From contig CAYGGX010000003.1 in the NCBI GenBank assembly GCA_964349585.1, positions 1-64,000 on the forward strand: a stretch of 64,000 bases of DNA, read 5' to 3'. The DNA is from Actinotalea sp964349585 (lineage in GTDB: Bacteria; Actinomycetota; Actinomycetes; Actinomycetales; Cellulomonadaceae). The position numbers and the translations under genes were made by a program. The notes beneath the pieces were generated by a model. That model was not told the origin of the DNA. It saw only the letters and a program-made list of their open reading frames with translations, and did not search any database. Of the stretch, positions 31,201 through 39,736 are shown piece after piece (position 1 is the first letter of the stretch; each line of letters starts with the position of its first letter).

Positions 31201-32421
31201 ATGACGGTTCGCCGTGTCGCCCTCCTCACCGCGGGCGGCTTCGCCCCCTGCCTGTCGTCGGCCATCGGCGGCCTGATCGAGCGGTACACGGAGATCTCCC
31301 CGGAGATCGAGATCATCGCCTACCAGCACGGCTACCACGGGCTGCTGCGGGGCGACAAGATCGTCATCGACGCCGAGGCGCGCGCGAAGGCCGGCCTGCT
31401 GCACCGGTTCGGCGGCAGCCCGATCGGCAACTCCCGCGTCAAGCTCACGAACGCCAAGGACCTGGTCAAGCGCGGTCTCGTCAGCGAGGGGCAGGACCCG
31501 CTTCAGGTCGCGGCGGACCAGCTCAAGGCGGACGGCGTCGACGTGCTGCACACCATCGGCGGCGACGACACGAACACCACGGCCGCCGACTTGGCCGCCT
31601 ACCTGCACGAGCACGGCTACGAGCTGACCGTCGTCGGCCTGCCCAAGACGATCGACAACGACGTCGTGCCGATCAAGCAGTCCCTCGGCGCCTGGACCGC
31701 CGCCGAGCAGACGGCCGGGTTCGCCCGGAACATCGTCGGCGAGCACCGGTCGGGCCCGCGGATGCTGATCGTGCACGAGGTGATGGGCCGGCACTGCGGC
31801 TGGCTGACCGCGGCCGCGGCCGCCGAGTACCGCCGCTGGCTGGACACCCAGGAGTGGGTGCCGAGCATCGGGCTCACCCGCGAGCGGTGGGACATCCACG
31901 CCGTCTTCCTGCCGGAGCTCGCCCTGGACATCGACGCGGAGGCCGCGCGCCTGCACACCGTGATGGACACGATCGGCAACGTGAACATCTTCCTGTCCGA
32001 GGGCGCCGGGATGCACGAGATCGTGGCCCAGATGGAGGCCGCCGGCGAGACCGTGGCCCGCGACCCGTTCGGGCACGTGCGCCTGGACGAGATCAACCCC
32101 GGCGCGTGGTTCGCCAAGCAGTTCGCCGCCAAGCTGGACGCGGAGAAGGTGATGGTCCAGAAGAGCGGCTACTTCTCGCGCGCCGCGGCCGCGAACGCCG
32201 AGGACCTGCGCCTGATCAAGTCCATGACCGACCTCGCGGTGGAGTGCGCCCTGCGCGGCGAGGCCGGCGTGATCGGGCACGACGAGGAGGACGGCGACCG
32301 GCTGAAGGCCATCAAGTTCCCGCGGATCGCCGGGGGCAAGGCGTTCGACGTGTCCCAGCCCTGGTTCATCGCGCTGCTGGACGACATCGGGCAGCCGTTC
32401 GCACCGGCGGGCAGCTCGTGA
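31201..32421 (+). CDS. PPi-dependent 6-phosphofructokinase
   Basis: A 406-residue phosphofructokinase of the pyrophosphate-using type. The donor-binding loop reads GGDDTNT (G120-D123) rather than GGDGS of ATP enzymes, and LPKTIDNDV (P148-K149) supplies the Lys that with the second Asp favours PPi; VMGRHCGWLTAAAA and PELALDID follow. It reversibly interconverts fructose 6-phosphate and 1,6-bisphosphate. It is coupled to the downstream DAHP synthase gene by a GTGA overlap, an association common in actinobacteria linking carbon flow to aromatic synthesis. Confidence 0.92.
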   Translation: MTVRRVALLTAGGFAPCLSSAIGGLIERYTEISPEIEIIAYQHGYHGLLRGDKIVIDAEARAKAGLLHRFGGSPIGNSRVKLTNAKDLVKRGLVSEGQDPLQVAADQLKADGVDVLHTIGGDDTNTTAADLAAYLHEHGYELTVVGLPKTIDNDVVPIKQSLGAWTAAEQTAGFARNIVGEHRSGPRMLIVHEVMGRHCGWLTAAAAAEYRRWLDTQEWVPSIGLTRERWDIHAVFLPELALDIDAEAARLHTVMDTIGNVNIFLSEGAGMHEIVAQMEAAGETVARDPFGHVRLDEINPGAWFAKQFAAKLDAEKVMVQKSGYFSRAAAANAEDLRLIKSMTDLAVECALRGEAGVIGHDEEDGDRLKAIKFPRIAGGKAFDVSQPWFIALLDDIGQPFAPAGSS

Positions 32422-33767
32422 GCGTCGAACCCGACCCGGGGGTCGTCGAGGGCCTGGACGCTTGGCGGTCGCTGCCCGCCGCGCAGCAGCCCCCGTGGCC
32501 CGACCCCGACGTGCTCGCCGCCGTTGGGCGCAGGCTGAGCGCGCTGCCGCCGCTGGTGTTCGCGGGTGAGGCGGACGTGCTCACCGCCCGGCTGGCCGCG
32601 GCCGGCCGGGGCGAGGCGTTCGTGCTGCAGGGCGGGGACTGCGCGGAGACGTTCGCCGAGGGGACCGCGGACACCATCCGGAACAAGATCAAGACGATCC
32701 TGCAGATGGCGGCGGTGCTCACCTACGGCGCGAGCCTGCCCGTGGTGAAGCTCGGCCGGATGGCCGGTCAGTTCGCCAAGCCGCGCAGCACGGACACCGA
32801 GACGCGCGACGGCGTCACGCTGCCCGCCTACCGGGGCGACGCGATCAACGGGCACCCGTTCACCGCGGAGGCGCGGACGCCCGACCCGCAGCGGCTGGTC
32901 GAGGCCTACCACCACTCGGTGGCCACCCTGAACCTGATCCGGGCGTTCACCCAGGGCGGCTTCGCGGACCTGCGCCGGGTGCACGAGTGGAACCGGGGGT
33001 TCACGGCGAACCCCGCCTACGCCCGGTACGAGCAGGTGGCGGCGGAGATCGACCGGGCGATGCGGTTCATGGCCGCGTGCGGCGCGGACTTCGACGCCCT
33101 GCGCACCGTCGAGTTCTTCTCCAGCCACGAGGCGCTGCTGCTCGACTACGAGCGGCCGCTGACCCGGATCGACTCGCGGACCGGCACGCCCTACGACTGC
33201 TCGGCGCACTTCGTGTGGGTGGGGGAGCGCACCCGGCGGCTGGACGGGGCGCACATCGACTTCATCTCCCGGGTGCGCAACCCGATCGGCGTGAAGCTGG
33301 GTCCGAACGCGACGGCCGACGAGGCGCTGGCCCTGATGGACCGGCTCAACTCGACCGACCAGCCGGGCCGGCTCACCTTCATCACCCGGATGGGGGCGGA
33401 CCGGGTGCGCGATGCCCTGCCGGCACTGGTCGAGAAGGTGACGGCCTCCGGCCGCCCGGTGACCTGGATCTGCGACCCGATGCACGGCAACACGATCTCC
33501 TCGGTCAGCGGCTACAAGACCCGCCGGCTGAGCGACGTGCTCGACGAGGTGCGCGGGTTCTTCGAGGTGCACCGCGCGATCGGGTCGGTGCCCGGCGGGA
33601 TGCACATCGAGCTGACCGGGGACGACGTCACCGAGGTGATGGGCGGCTCGGAGGAGATCGACGACGCCGGCCTCGGTCGCCGCTACGAGACGCTGGTGGA
33701 CCCGCGGCTTAACCACCAGCAGTCGCTGGAGATGGCCTTCCAGGTCGCGGAGATGCTGCGCGCCTGA
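32418..33767 (+). CDS. aroG: Class II 3-deoxy-7-phosphoheptulonate synthase
   Basis: A 449-residue class II (plant-type) DAHP synthase, first enzyme of the shikimate pathway, condensing PEP with erythrose 4-phosphate. Signatures: FVLQGGDCAETFAEG, VVKLGRMAGQFAKPRS, NLIRAFTQGGFADLRRVHEWN, ISRVRNPIGVKLGP, WICDPMHGNTI and GGMHIELTGDDVTEVMGG. The Mycobacterium homologue is the target of chorismate mutase complex formation and feedback inhibition. GTG start overlaps the phosphofructokinase stop. Ends before a double hairpin separating it from the kinase gene. Confidence 0.95.
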   Translation: MSVEPDPGVVEGLDAWRSLPAAQQPPWPDPDVLAAVGRRLSALPPLVFAGEADVLTARLAAAGRGEAFVLQGGDCAETFAEGTADTIRNKIKTILQMAAVLTYGASLPVVKLGRMAGQFAKPRSTDTETRDGVTLPAYRGDAINGHPFTAEARTPDPQRLVEAYHHSVATLNLIRAFTQGGFADLRRVHEWNRGFTANPAYARYEQVAAEIDRAMRFMAACGADFDALRTVEFFSSHEALLLDYERPLTRIDSRTGTPYDCSAHFVWVGERTRRLDGAHIDFISRVRNPIGVKLGPNATADEALALMDRLNSTDQPGRLTFITRMGADRVRDALPALVEKVTASGRPVTWICDPMHGNTISSVSGYKTRRLSDVLDEVRGFFEVHRAIGSVPGGMHIELTGDDVTEVMGGSEEIDDAGLGRRYETLVDPRLNHQQSLEMAFQVAEMLRA

Positions 33768-33773
33768 GTGCCG

Positions 33774-33820
33774 CCTGTGCTGGCACAGGTCGGGCCGGGA
33801 CCCATCGAGGGCCCCGGCCC
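33774..33820. terminator. Two hairpins between aroG and PASTA kinase
   Basis: CCTGTG/CACAGG (33774-33789, 4-nt loop) is followed by GGGCCGGGACC/GGCCCCGGCCC (33792-33820, 7-nt loop, one mismatch). They lie between convergent stops and probably end both transcripts. Confidence 0.6.
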
Positions 33821-33840
33821 GGCTCGCTAGTGATCGGCCG

Positions 33841-35871
33841 TCACGGGTCCCTGAGGTAGATGGTGACCGTGGAGCCCTTGGCCGCGTAGGTGCCACCGGC
33901 CGGAGACGTCGCTCCTGCCTTGCATGCGTAGGTATCCCCATTGGCGCATTGGTCGAAGTTCCAGTTCACCTCGAACCCGGCGGCCTGGATCTTGTCGCGC
34001 GCATCGGCCTTCAGCTTCCCGACCACGTTGGGCACCAGGACCGTGCCGGCGGGGGCGGTGACCTTGGGCGGTGGTGGCGCCGGCTGCGGGCCCTTCGAGA
34101 TCACTATGTGCACCGTGTCGAACCGGTGCCCGCGCGCGTCGGCCGCCGGGCTCTGCGCCTTGATGATCCCCGCGGCGATGGTGGCGTGGTACGCCTGCTC
34201 CTCTGTGACCTTCAGGCCGAGGGCGTCGAGGGCGGCAACGCCCTGGTCGCGGGTCAGCCCGACCACGTTCGGGATCGTCACGGGCGCCAGCCCGTCGGAG
34301 CAGGTGAGGATCACCTGGGTGCCGACCGGGTACTTCGCACCCATCGCGATCGGCTTGCCGTCGACCGTTGCGCTGATCACGGTGCCGGCCGGGGCGGTGT
34401 CGCTGTAGACGTGCAGCGCCGTCGGCACGCTGAACCCGGCGTCGCCGAGCGCATCCTCGACGTCCATCAGCCGCATGCCGACCGGGTCGACCGCCACGGT
34501 GCGCAGGTCGGGCCCCTTGGACACGACCATGACCACCGAGCCGTCCCTGGCGATCTGGGTCGCCTCGGCGGGCTCCACCGTCAGCACCTCGCCCGGGGGC
34601 GCGGTGGGGTGGAAGACCTCTTCAGTGGTCACGACGAGCCCGACGCCCGTGAGCGCCGCCTCGGCGTCCGAGATGCTCGCCCCGAGCAGTCCCTCGGGAA
34701 CCATGGTGAACGCGCCGGGTCCGGCGGTGTTCCACCAGGCGCCCGCCCCGAGCGCCAGGGCGGCGGCCGCGGCCACCAACGGGACAAGCAGCCAGCGACG
34801 CCGGCGCGGGGTCCCCGGCTGCTCCGGCGCCTCGGCTGGGGCGGCCTGCGGGTCGAGGGCGGCCCCGTTCAGCGCGGCCCCGTTCAGGGCCTTGCCGTTG
34901 GGTTTGCCGTTGCCCGCGACGCGGTCCGTCGCGTCGTCGCTCCCGCGCGGGGCGGCGGCGGAACGCAGCAGGGCCCGACGGGTGACCGACCCGGCGCGCC
35001 GGGACAGGACGTCGCCGGACAGGCCGCCCCTCGTCCGACGCACCAGGTCGAGCGCCGCGGCGGCGTCGGCCGGGCGATCGTCGGGGTTCCGGGACGATAG
35101 CGCCGCGACCAGGCGGTCCACCTCCGCGGGCATCCACTCCAGGATGGCCGACGGCGCCGGGACGTCGGAGCTCACGTGCAGGTAGGCGATCTGCAGCGGC
35201 GTCGTGCCCGTGAACGGCTGGTGGCCGGTGATCAGCTCGTAGAGCAGCACGCCCACCGAGTACAGGTCGGTCCGCTCGTCGCTCTGCCCGTAGGTCACGA
35301 GCTCGGGCGCGAGGTAGGCGACGCTGCCCAGCACGGTGCCCGTAGACGTCGACGACGCCTCCGCCATCGCGCGGGCGAGCCCGAAGTCCGCCACCTTGAT
35401 GCTGCCGTCGGCGGCCACCAGGACGTTCTCGGGCTTGATGTCGCGGTGGATCACCCCGGCCGCGTGTGCCACGGCGAGCGCCTCGAGCACCGCCTCGACG
35501 GTCTGCAGCGCGTCGCCGACCGGCAGCGGGCCCTTCTCGAGCAGCGTCTTGCGAAGGTTCGACCCCTGGATGTACTCCATCACGAGGAAGCTGGTGTCGC
35601 CGTCCTGCCCGTGGTCGAACACGGCCACCAGGCCGGGGTGGGCGAGACGCGCGGCCGACATGGCCTCCCGGCGGAACCGGGCGACGAAGTCCTCGCCGGC
35701 GTGGCCCTCCGCCAGGTGTGGGTGCATGACCTTCAGCGCAACGTTGCGGCCGAGCGTGCGGTCCGTGGCCAGGTACACGGTCGCCATGCCCCCCCGGGCG
35801 ATCCGGGACAGCACCTCGTAGCGTCCACCGACCACCTGACCGACCAACTGGTCGGTGAGAGTCACAGTCAT
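33841..35871 (-). CDS. Ser/Thr protein kinase with four PASTA domains (PknL-like), copy 1
   Basis: A 676-residue membrane kinase. Cytoplasmic kinase domain (about 15-280): RIARGGMATVYLA, K47 in VALKVMHPH, catalytic IHRDIKPENV (D144), ADFG (D162) and activation loop ASSTSTGTVLGSVAYLAPE with likely phospho-Thr. A linker with NGKPNGKALNGAALNGAALD repeats leads to one transmembrane helix (about 359-380) and four extracellular PASTA repeats that sense peptidoglycan or lipid II. PASTA four contains two Cys (QCANGDTYACKAG), possibly a disulfide. TACACT lies 7 nt before the ATG. Paralogous to the next gene upstream. Confidence 0.95.
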   Translation of the reverse strand: MTVTLTDQLVGQVVGGRYEVLSRIARGGMATVYLATDRTLGRNVALKVMHPHLAEGHAGEDFVARFRREAMSAARLAHPGLVAVFDHGQDGDTSFLVMEYIQGSNLRKTLLEKGPLPVGDALQTVEAVLEALAVAHAAGVIHRDIKPENVLVAADGSIKVADFGLARAMAEASSTSTGTVLGSVAYLAPELVTYGQSDERTDLYSVGVLLYELITGHQPFTGTTPLQIAYLHVSSDVPAPSAILEWMPAEVDRLVAALSSRNPDDRPADAAAALDLVRRTRGGLSGDVLSRRAGSVTRRALLRSAAAPRGSDDATDRVAGNGKPNGKALNGAALNGAALDPQAAPAEAPEQPGTPRRRRWLLVPLVAAAAALALGAGAWWNTAGPGAFTMVPEGLLGASISDAEAALTGVGLVVTTEEVFHPTAPPGEVLTVEPAEATQIARDGSVVMVVSKGPDLRTVAVDPVGMRLMDVEDALGDAGFSVPTALHVYSDTAPAGTVISATVDGKPIAMGAKYPVGTQVILTCSDGLAPVTIPNVVGLTRDQGVAALDALGLKVTEEQAYHATIAAGIIKAQSPAADARGHRFDTVHIVISKGPQPAPPPPKVTAPAGTVLVPNVVGKLKADARDKIQAAGFEVNWNFDQCANGDTYACKAGATSPAGGTYAAKGSTVTIYLRDP

Positions 35872-35878
35872 GAACGAA

Positions 35879-35884
35879 AGTGTA
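35879..35884 (-). promoter_or_regulatory. Putative -10 (TACACT) of PASTA kinase copy 1
   Basis: Minus-strand TACACT, 7 nt before the ATG. It sits in the 160-bp gap between the kinase genes, which is markedly A+T-richer than its surroundings, so copy 1 has its own promoter. Confidence 0.45.
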
Positions 35885-36031
35885 GGAGCAATAGCACCCG
35901 AAAGGGGATCCCACAAGACGGGATATATGCACTCTCGTTTCCGGATACATACGGGGATTCACCGGGGCAAATGCGGAACTCCCGCCGTGCCTCCCGGATG
36001 GGCGTCGTCGCAGGTGAGGGCCCTGCCCGCG

Positions 36032-38041
36032 CTACGTGACCGTGATCCGGACCGTCGAGCCCTTCGGTGCCTGGCCATCTGCCGGCTCCTGTTCCACGAC
36101 CCGTGGATCGCCGAACCGGGCGAAGACTCCGCTGTAGTCTACGTCCACGACGAAGCCGGCCTCTTCGAGCGTCTTTCGCGCCTGGGACAGCTTGTTGTCG
36201 AGCACGTTCGGCACGTCGACCGGCGGCGGCCCGAGGGACACGGTGATGCCGACCGTCGCGGTCCGGTAGCTCTCGGTGCCGGCCGGGGGGTCCTGGGAGA
36301 TGACCCGGCCGGCCGGGACCTGCTCGTCGTAGTTCTCCGCGACCGTCACCACGAGCCCCTGCAGCTCGAGCTTCGCGATCGCGGCCTGGCGTTCCTCCCC
36401 GACGACGGAGAGCACGACCAGTGGCGCGGGTCCGTCGGAGACCGTGAGCTGGATCTCGGTCCCGACCGGGAGGCGACCGCCCGCCTCGACGGGGGTGCCG
36501 TCGGCCTGGGCGACGCTGATCACGTGGTCGGCGGGCACGGTGTCGCTGTGCACGCGGATGGGCGCAAGGATCGTGAAGTCGCCGAGCGCCGCGGTCACCT
36601 GGTCGGCCCGCAGGCCCACCATCTCCGCGGGCAGGTCGCGGAAGTCCGGGCCCTTGGAGACCAGGAGCTGGACGGATCCGTCCTTGCGGATCGACGACCC
36701 CTCCGTCGGGTCGACCGCGGCCACGGAGCCCGCCGGCACCGTCGGGTGGAGCACCTCGACGGTCGTGTGCGCCAGGCCGCCGGCGTCCAGCAGGGCCTCC
36801 GCCGCGGCCCGCTCCGCCCCCACCAGCCCGCCAGGCACGGTCGTGAACGCGCCCGGCCCGGAGGTCATGAACCACCAGGCACCCGCGGCCAGCGCGAGCG
36901 CGAGGGCGGCCAGCGCCAGCAGCAGTCGGCGCCGTCGCGTGCGGGACGGCGGCTCAGCCTCGACCTCGGCCGCAACCACCGGGTCCAGGCCCGCCCCGAT
37001 CTTCAGCGCGATCGTGCGCCGCAGCGCGTCGCCGTTCGTCGCCTCGTCCGCGCGGGGGAGCACCAGCGACTGCGTGGCGTCGTCGTCCGCTTCGTCGTCC
37101 GCGACGTCGACGTCGGCGTCGTCCAGGGCGGGTCGGGGGGCGGGCGCGGTGGCCCCGTGCTTCACGTTGCGGGCGAGCACCTCGGAAGGCAGCTGGGTCC
37201 GCGTCTTCCAGACGAGCTGGAGGGCCGTGCCGGCGTCGACGGGGCGGTCGGCCGGATCGCGCGCGGCGAGCGCCTGCACCAGCTCGTCGACCTCGGTCGG
37301 CAGCCACGGCACCGCGTCGGACGGACCCGGGACCTCGCTGTGCACGTGCTGGTAGGCGACCTGGATCGGCGTCGTGCCGGTGAACGGCTGACGCATGGTG
37401 AGCATCTCGTAGAGCAGGATCCCGGCCGCGTAAACGTCGGTGCGGGGGTCGCTCACGCCGTGCGCCACGAGCTCCGGCGCCAGGTAGGCGACCGTGCCGA
37501 AGACCGTCCCGGTCGCCGTAGCGCTCACCTCGGTGACCGCCCGCGCGAGCCCGAAGTCGGCCACCTTGACCCGGCCCTCGGTGCTGAGCAGCACGTTCTC
37601 CGGCTTGATGTCCCGGTGCACCAGCCCGGCGCGGTGCGCGACGGCGAGCGCCGCGAGCACCGACTCGGCGGTGCGCAGGGCCTCCTCGACCGTGAGCGGG
37701 GCGTCGTCGGACAGGCGCTGGCGAAGGTTCGTGCCGGCCACGTACTCCATGGCCAGATAGCTGTTGTCGCCGTCCACTCCCTGGTCGAGCACAGCGACCA
37801 GGCCGGGGTGGGTGAGGCGGGCCGCGGCGCGGGCCTCGCGGCGGAACCGGGCCACGAACTCCGACCCGGTGGTGCCCTCGGCGAGGTGCGGGTGCATCAC
37901 CTTGAGCGCGACCTCGCGGTCCAGCCGGCGGTCGATGGCCAGGTAAACCGTCGCCATCCCGCCGCGGGCGATGCGCGACAGCACGTCGTACCGACCGTCG
38001 ACCAGGCGGCCGACGAGCGGATCGGTGAGTGTCGCTGCCAC
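36032..38041 (-). CDS. Ser/Thr protein kinase with four PASTA domains (PknL-like), copy 2
   Basis: A 669-residue paralogue of the neighbouring kinase, colinear over the kinase domain: K47, D144 (VHRDIKPENV) and D162 (ADFG) fall at identical numbers. The activation loop reads VSATATGTVFGTVAYLAPE. A juxtamembrane linker rich in Asp (DDADVDVADDEADDD) precedes the helix (about 366-388) and four PASTA repeats ending VPNVLDNKLSQARKTLEEAGF. GTG start with TAGACT 6 nt upstream. Tandem duplication of pknL-type kinases likely allows divided roles in growth and division. Confidence 0.95.
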   Translation of the reverse strand: MAATLTDPLVGRLVDGRYDVLSRIARGGMATVYLAIDRRLDREVALKVMHPHLAEGTTGSEFVARFRREARAAARLTHPGLVAVLDQGVDGDNSYLAMEYVAGTNLRQRLSDDAPLTVEEALRTAESVLAALAVAHRAGLVHRDIKPENVLLSTEGRVKVADFGLARAVTEVSATATGTVFGTVAYLAPELVAHGVSDPRTDVYAAGILLYEMLTMRQPFTGTTPIQVAYQHVHSEVPGPSDAVPWLPTEVDELVQALAARDPADRPVDAGTALQLVWKTRTQLPSEVLARNVKHGATAPAPRPALDDADVDVADDEADDDATQSLVLPRADEATNGDALRRTIALKIGAGLDPVVAAEVEAEPPSRTRRRRLLLALAALALALAAGAWWFMTSGPGAFTTVPGGLVGAERAAAEALLDAGGLAHTTVEVLHPTVPAGSVAAVDPTEGSSIRKDGSVQLLVSKGPDFRDLPAEMVGLRADQVTAALGDFTILAPIRVHSDTVPADHVISVAQADGTPVEAGGRLPVGTEIQLTVSDGPAPLVVLSVVGEERQAAIAKLELQGLVVTVAENYDEQVPAGRVISQDPPAGTESYRTATVGITVSLGPPPVDVPNVLDNKLSQARKTLEEAGFVVDVDYSGVFARFGDPRVVEQEPADGQAPKGSTVRITVT

Positions 38042-38047
38042 GCGGGC

Positions 38048-38053
38048 AGTCTA
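38048..38053 (-). promoter_or_regulatory. Putative -10 (TAGACT) of PASTA kinase copy 2
   Basis: Minus-strand TAGACT with a 6-nt gap to the GTG at 38041. Confidence 0.45.
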
Positions 38054-38076
38054 CGTTCGGTTCTCCCCGGTGCCGG

Positions 38077-39225
38077 TTAGGCGTACCGGGTCATCAGGGT
38101 CTGCACGTTCGCCACGTAGCGCCGGGTGTCGGCGAACATGCCGTTCTCGCGCACGCTGCGCTGGCCCTGGTAGTAGCCGGCGATGGCCGTCGGCAGGTCG
38201 GGGCTGGTGGCGATCAGGCGGCGCAGGATGGCAACGCCGGCCACGACGTTGTCGCGCGGGTCGAGCAGGTTGAGCTGGCGGCCGACGAGCTCCGACGCCC
38301 ACTGCCCGGAGGTCGGGATGACCTGCATGGTGCCGATCGCATTGGCGGGGGACACCGAGGCGTGGTTGAAGCCCGACTCCTGGTAGGCGACGGCCTGGGC
38401 CAGCGCCGGGTCGACGCCCATGTCGCGCGCCACCTGGGCGACCATCGCCTGCATGTCCGCCTTCGAGGGGACCTGCATCGCGAGCAGGGTCGCCTTGTTC
38501 TGGTTGGCCGCCGCGACCGTCGCGGCGGGGTAGGTGCGTCCCGCGAACGTGTCGCCCACCAGCCCCGAGGTGACAGGCGCCGTCGTCGTCGGAATGGTGA
38601 GCGTCTGCCCGATCAGGATGGTCGCCCGGGAGTCGAGGCCGTTGGCGGCCACGATCTGCGCAACCGTGCTCCCGTGGGCGCGAGCGAGGGCGGACACGGT
38701 GTCCCCCCGGACCACCTTGTGCGTGACCGCGGGCCCGGCCGGGGCGGTGGGCGCCGGGACGCCCGTCGCTGCCGTCCCGGTGGTGGAGCCGGTCGGGATG
38801 GTCAGGGTCTGGCCGATCCGGATCGTGGCGCGGGAGTCCAGCCCGTTGGCGGCGACGATTGCGTCGACGGTGGAGCCGTTCGCGCGGGCGAGCGCCCAGA
38901 CGGTGTCACCGCGGACCACCAGGTGCGACAGCGACTGCGGGACGGCCTGCGGAGCCGCGGGGGCGGCCTCCGGGATGGTCAACACCTGCCCGATCCGGAT
39001 CGTCGCGCGGGAGTCGAGGCCGTTCGCCGCGACGATCTGCTGGATCGAGGCGGACGTGCGCAGCGCGATGTGGGACACGGTGTCACCCGGCTGGACGACG
39101 TAGTCCTCGGCGCGCGCCGGGGCGGCGTTGCCGATGCTCGTGGCGGCCATGACCAGGCCGACGCCGGCCCCGCCGAGGACGCGGGACCGCGGCAGGCAGG
39201 GGCGCGAGGGGGTCATGCGGGCCAT
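38077..39225 (-). CDS. Secreted LysM / lytic transglycosylase-like cell-wall hydrolase
   Basis: A 382-residue exported protein. A signal peptide (LGGAGVGLVMAATSIGNAAPARA) is followed by three LysM peptidoglycan-binding repeats, each ending IVAANGLDSRATI(R/L)IGQ(V/T)LTIP, and a C-terminal SLT-like domain: VDPALAQAVAYQESGFNHASVSPANAIGTMQVIP, where the Glu of YQESGF is the catalytic residue, then AGYYQGQRSVRENG. It should cut glycan strands in the wall. ATG at 39225. It lies 35 nt upstream of the second PASTA kinase on the same strand, so kinase sensing and wall cleavage may be co-expressed. Confidence 0.94.
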   Translation of the reverse strand: MARMTPSRPCLPRSRVLGGAGVGLVMAATSIGNAAPARAEDYVVQPGDTVSHIALRTSASIQQIVAANGLDSRATIRIGQVLTIPEAAPAAPQAVPQSLSHLVVRGDTVWALARANGSTVDAIVAANGLDSRATIRIGQTLTIPTGSTTGTAATGVPAPTAPAGPAVTHKVVRGDTVSALARAHGSTVAQIVAANGLDSRATILIGQTLTIPTTTAPVTSGLVGDTFAGRTYPAATVAAANQNKATLLAMQVPSKADMQAMVAQVARDMGVDPALAQAVAYQESGFNHASVSPANAIGTMQVIPTSGQWASELVGRQLNLLDPRDNVVAGVAILRRLIATSPDLPTAIAGYYQGQRSVRENGMFADTRRYVANVQTLMTRYA

Positions 39226-39335
39226 GGCAACCGTCTCCTGTTACTGCTGTTACTGGTGTGACTCAAGTGACAGAACTGCACGCTACCGGTGTGGGCGCAC
39301 CCGAGGGAAGTACCTCCCCGGGTTGGACCCAGACC

Positions 39336-39341
39336 TAGGCT
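39336..39341 (+). promoter_or_regulatory. Putative -10 (TAGGCT) of Rv2175c-like gene
   Basis: TAGGCT with a 6-nt gap to the GTG at 39348, leaderless. Confidence 0.5.
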
Positions 39342-39347
39342 GGCGGT

Positions 39348-39731
39348 GTGAGCGACGACCTCAACGTGGATGCCTGGTTGACCGTGCCCGACGTGGCCGA
39401 TCGCATCGGGGGCGACGTGCGAGCGGTCCGTCGCATGCTGCAGGACCGAACCCTGGTCGGGGTGCGCCAGGACGACGGCGTCTTCCGGGTCCCCGAGCGG
39501 TTCCTGGTCGCCGCCGACGGCGGCTGGACGGTGGTCGCCCACCTGCACGGCACCCTGATCCTGCTCGCGGACGCGGGCTTCGCCGACGACGAGGCCATCC
39601 GGTGGCTCTTCGCCCCCGACGACTCGCTGCCGAGACCACAGGCCCTCGACCGGGTCCCGGCGCCGATCGACGTCCTCGCGGCCGGGCACAAGACCGAGGT
39701 GCGCCGCAGGGCCCAGGCGCTCGCCTTCTAG
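39348..39731 (+). CDS. Rv2175c-like winged-HTH DNA-binding protein
   Basis: A 127-residue protein like Mycobacterium tuberculosis Rv2175c: N-terminal helix-turn-helix AWLTVPDVADRIGGDVRAVRRMLQDRTLVGVRQDDGVFRVPERFL, then a C-terminal helical part with LILLADAGFADDEAIRWLFAPDDSLPRPQALDR. In Mycobacterium it is encoded beside pknL and is phosphorylated by PknL, which controls DNA binding; here it lies close to two PknL-like kinases, so the same link is likely. GTG start follows TAGGCT by 6 nt. Confidence 0.9.
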   Translation: MSDDLNVDAWLTVPDVADRIGGDVRAVRRMLQDRTLVGVRQDDGVFRVPERFLVAADGGWTVVAHLHGTLILLADAGFADDEAIRWLFAPDDSLPRPQALDRVPAPIDVLAAGHKTEVRRRAQALAF

Positions 39732-39736
39732 TACAT

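Noticed and set aside
39226..39347. c-di-AMP (ydaO-type) riboswitch before the LysM hydrolase gene
   Set aside because: Such riboswitches precede many actinobacterial wall hydrolases, but this 122-bp gap is too short and shows none of the conserved riboswitch segments.
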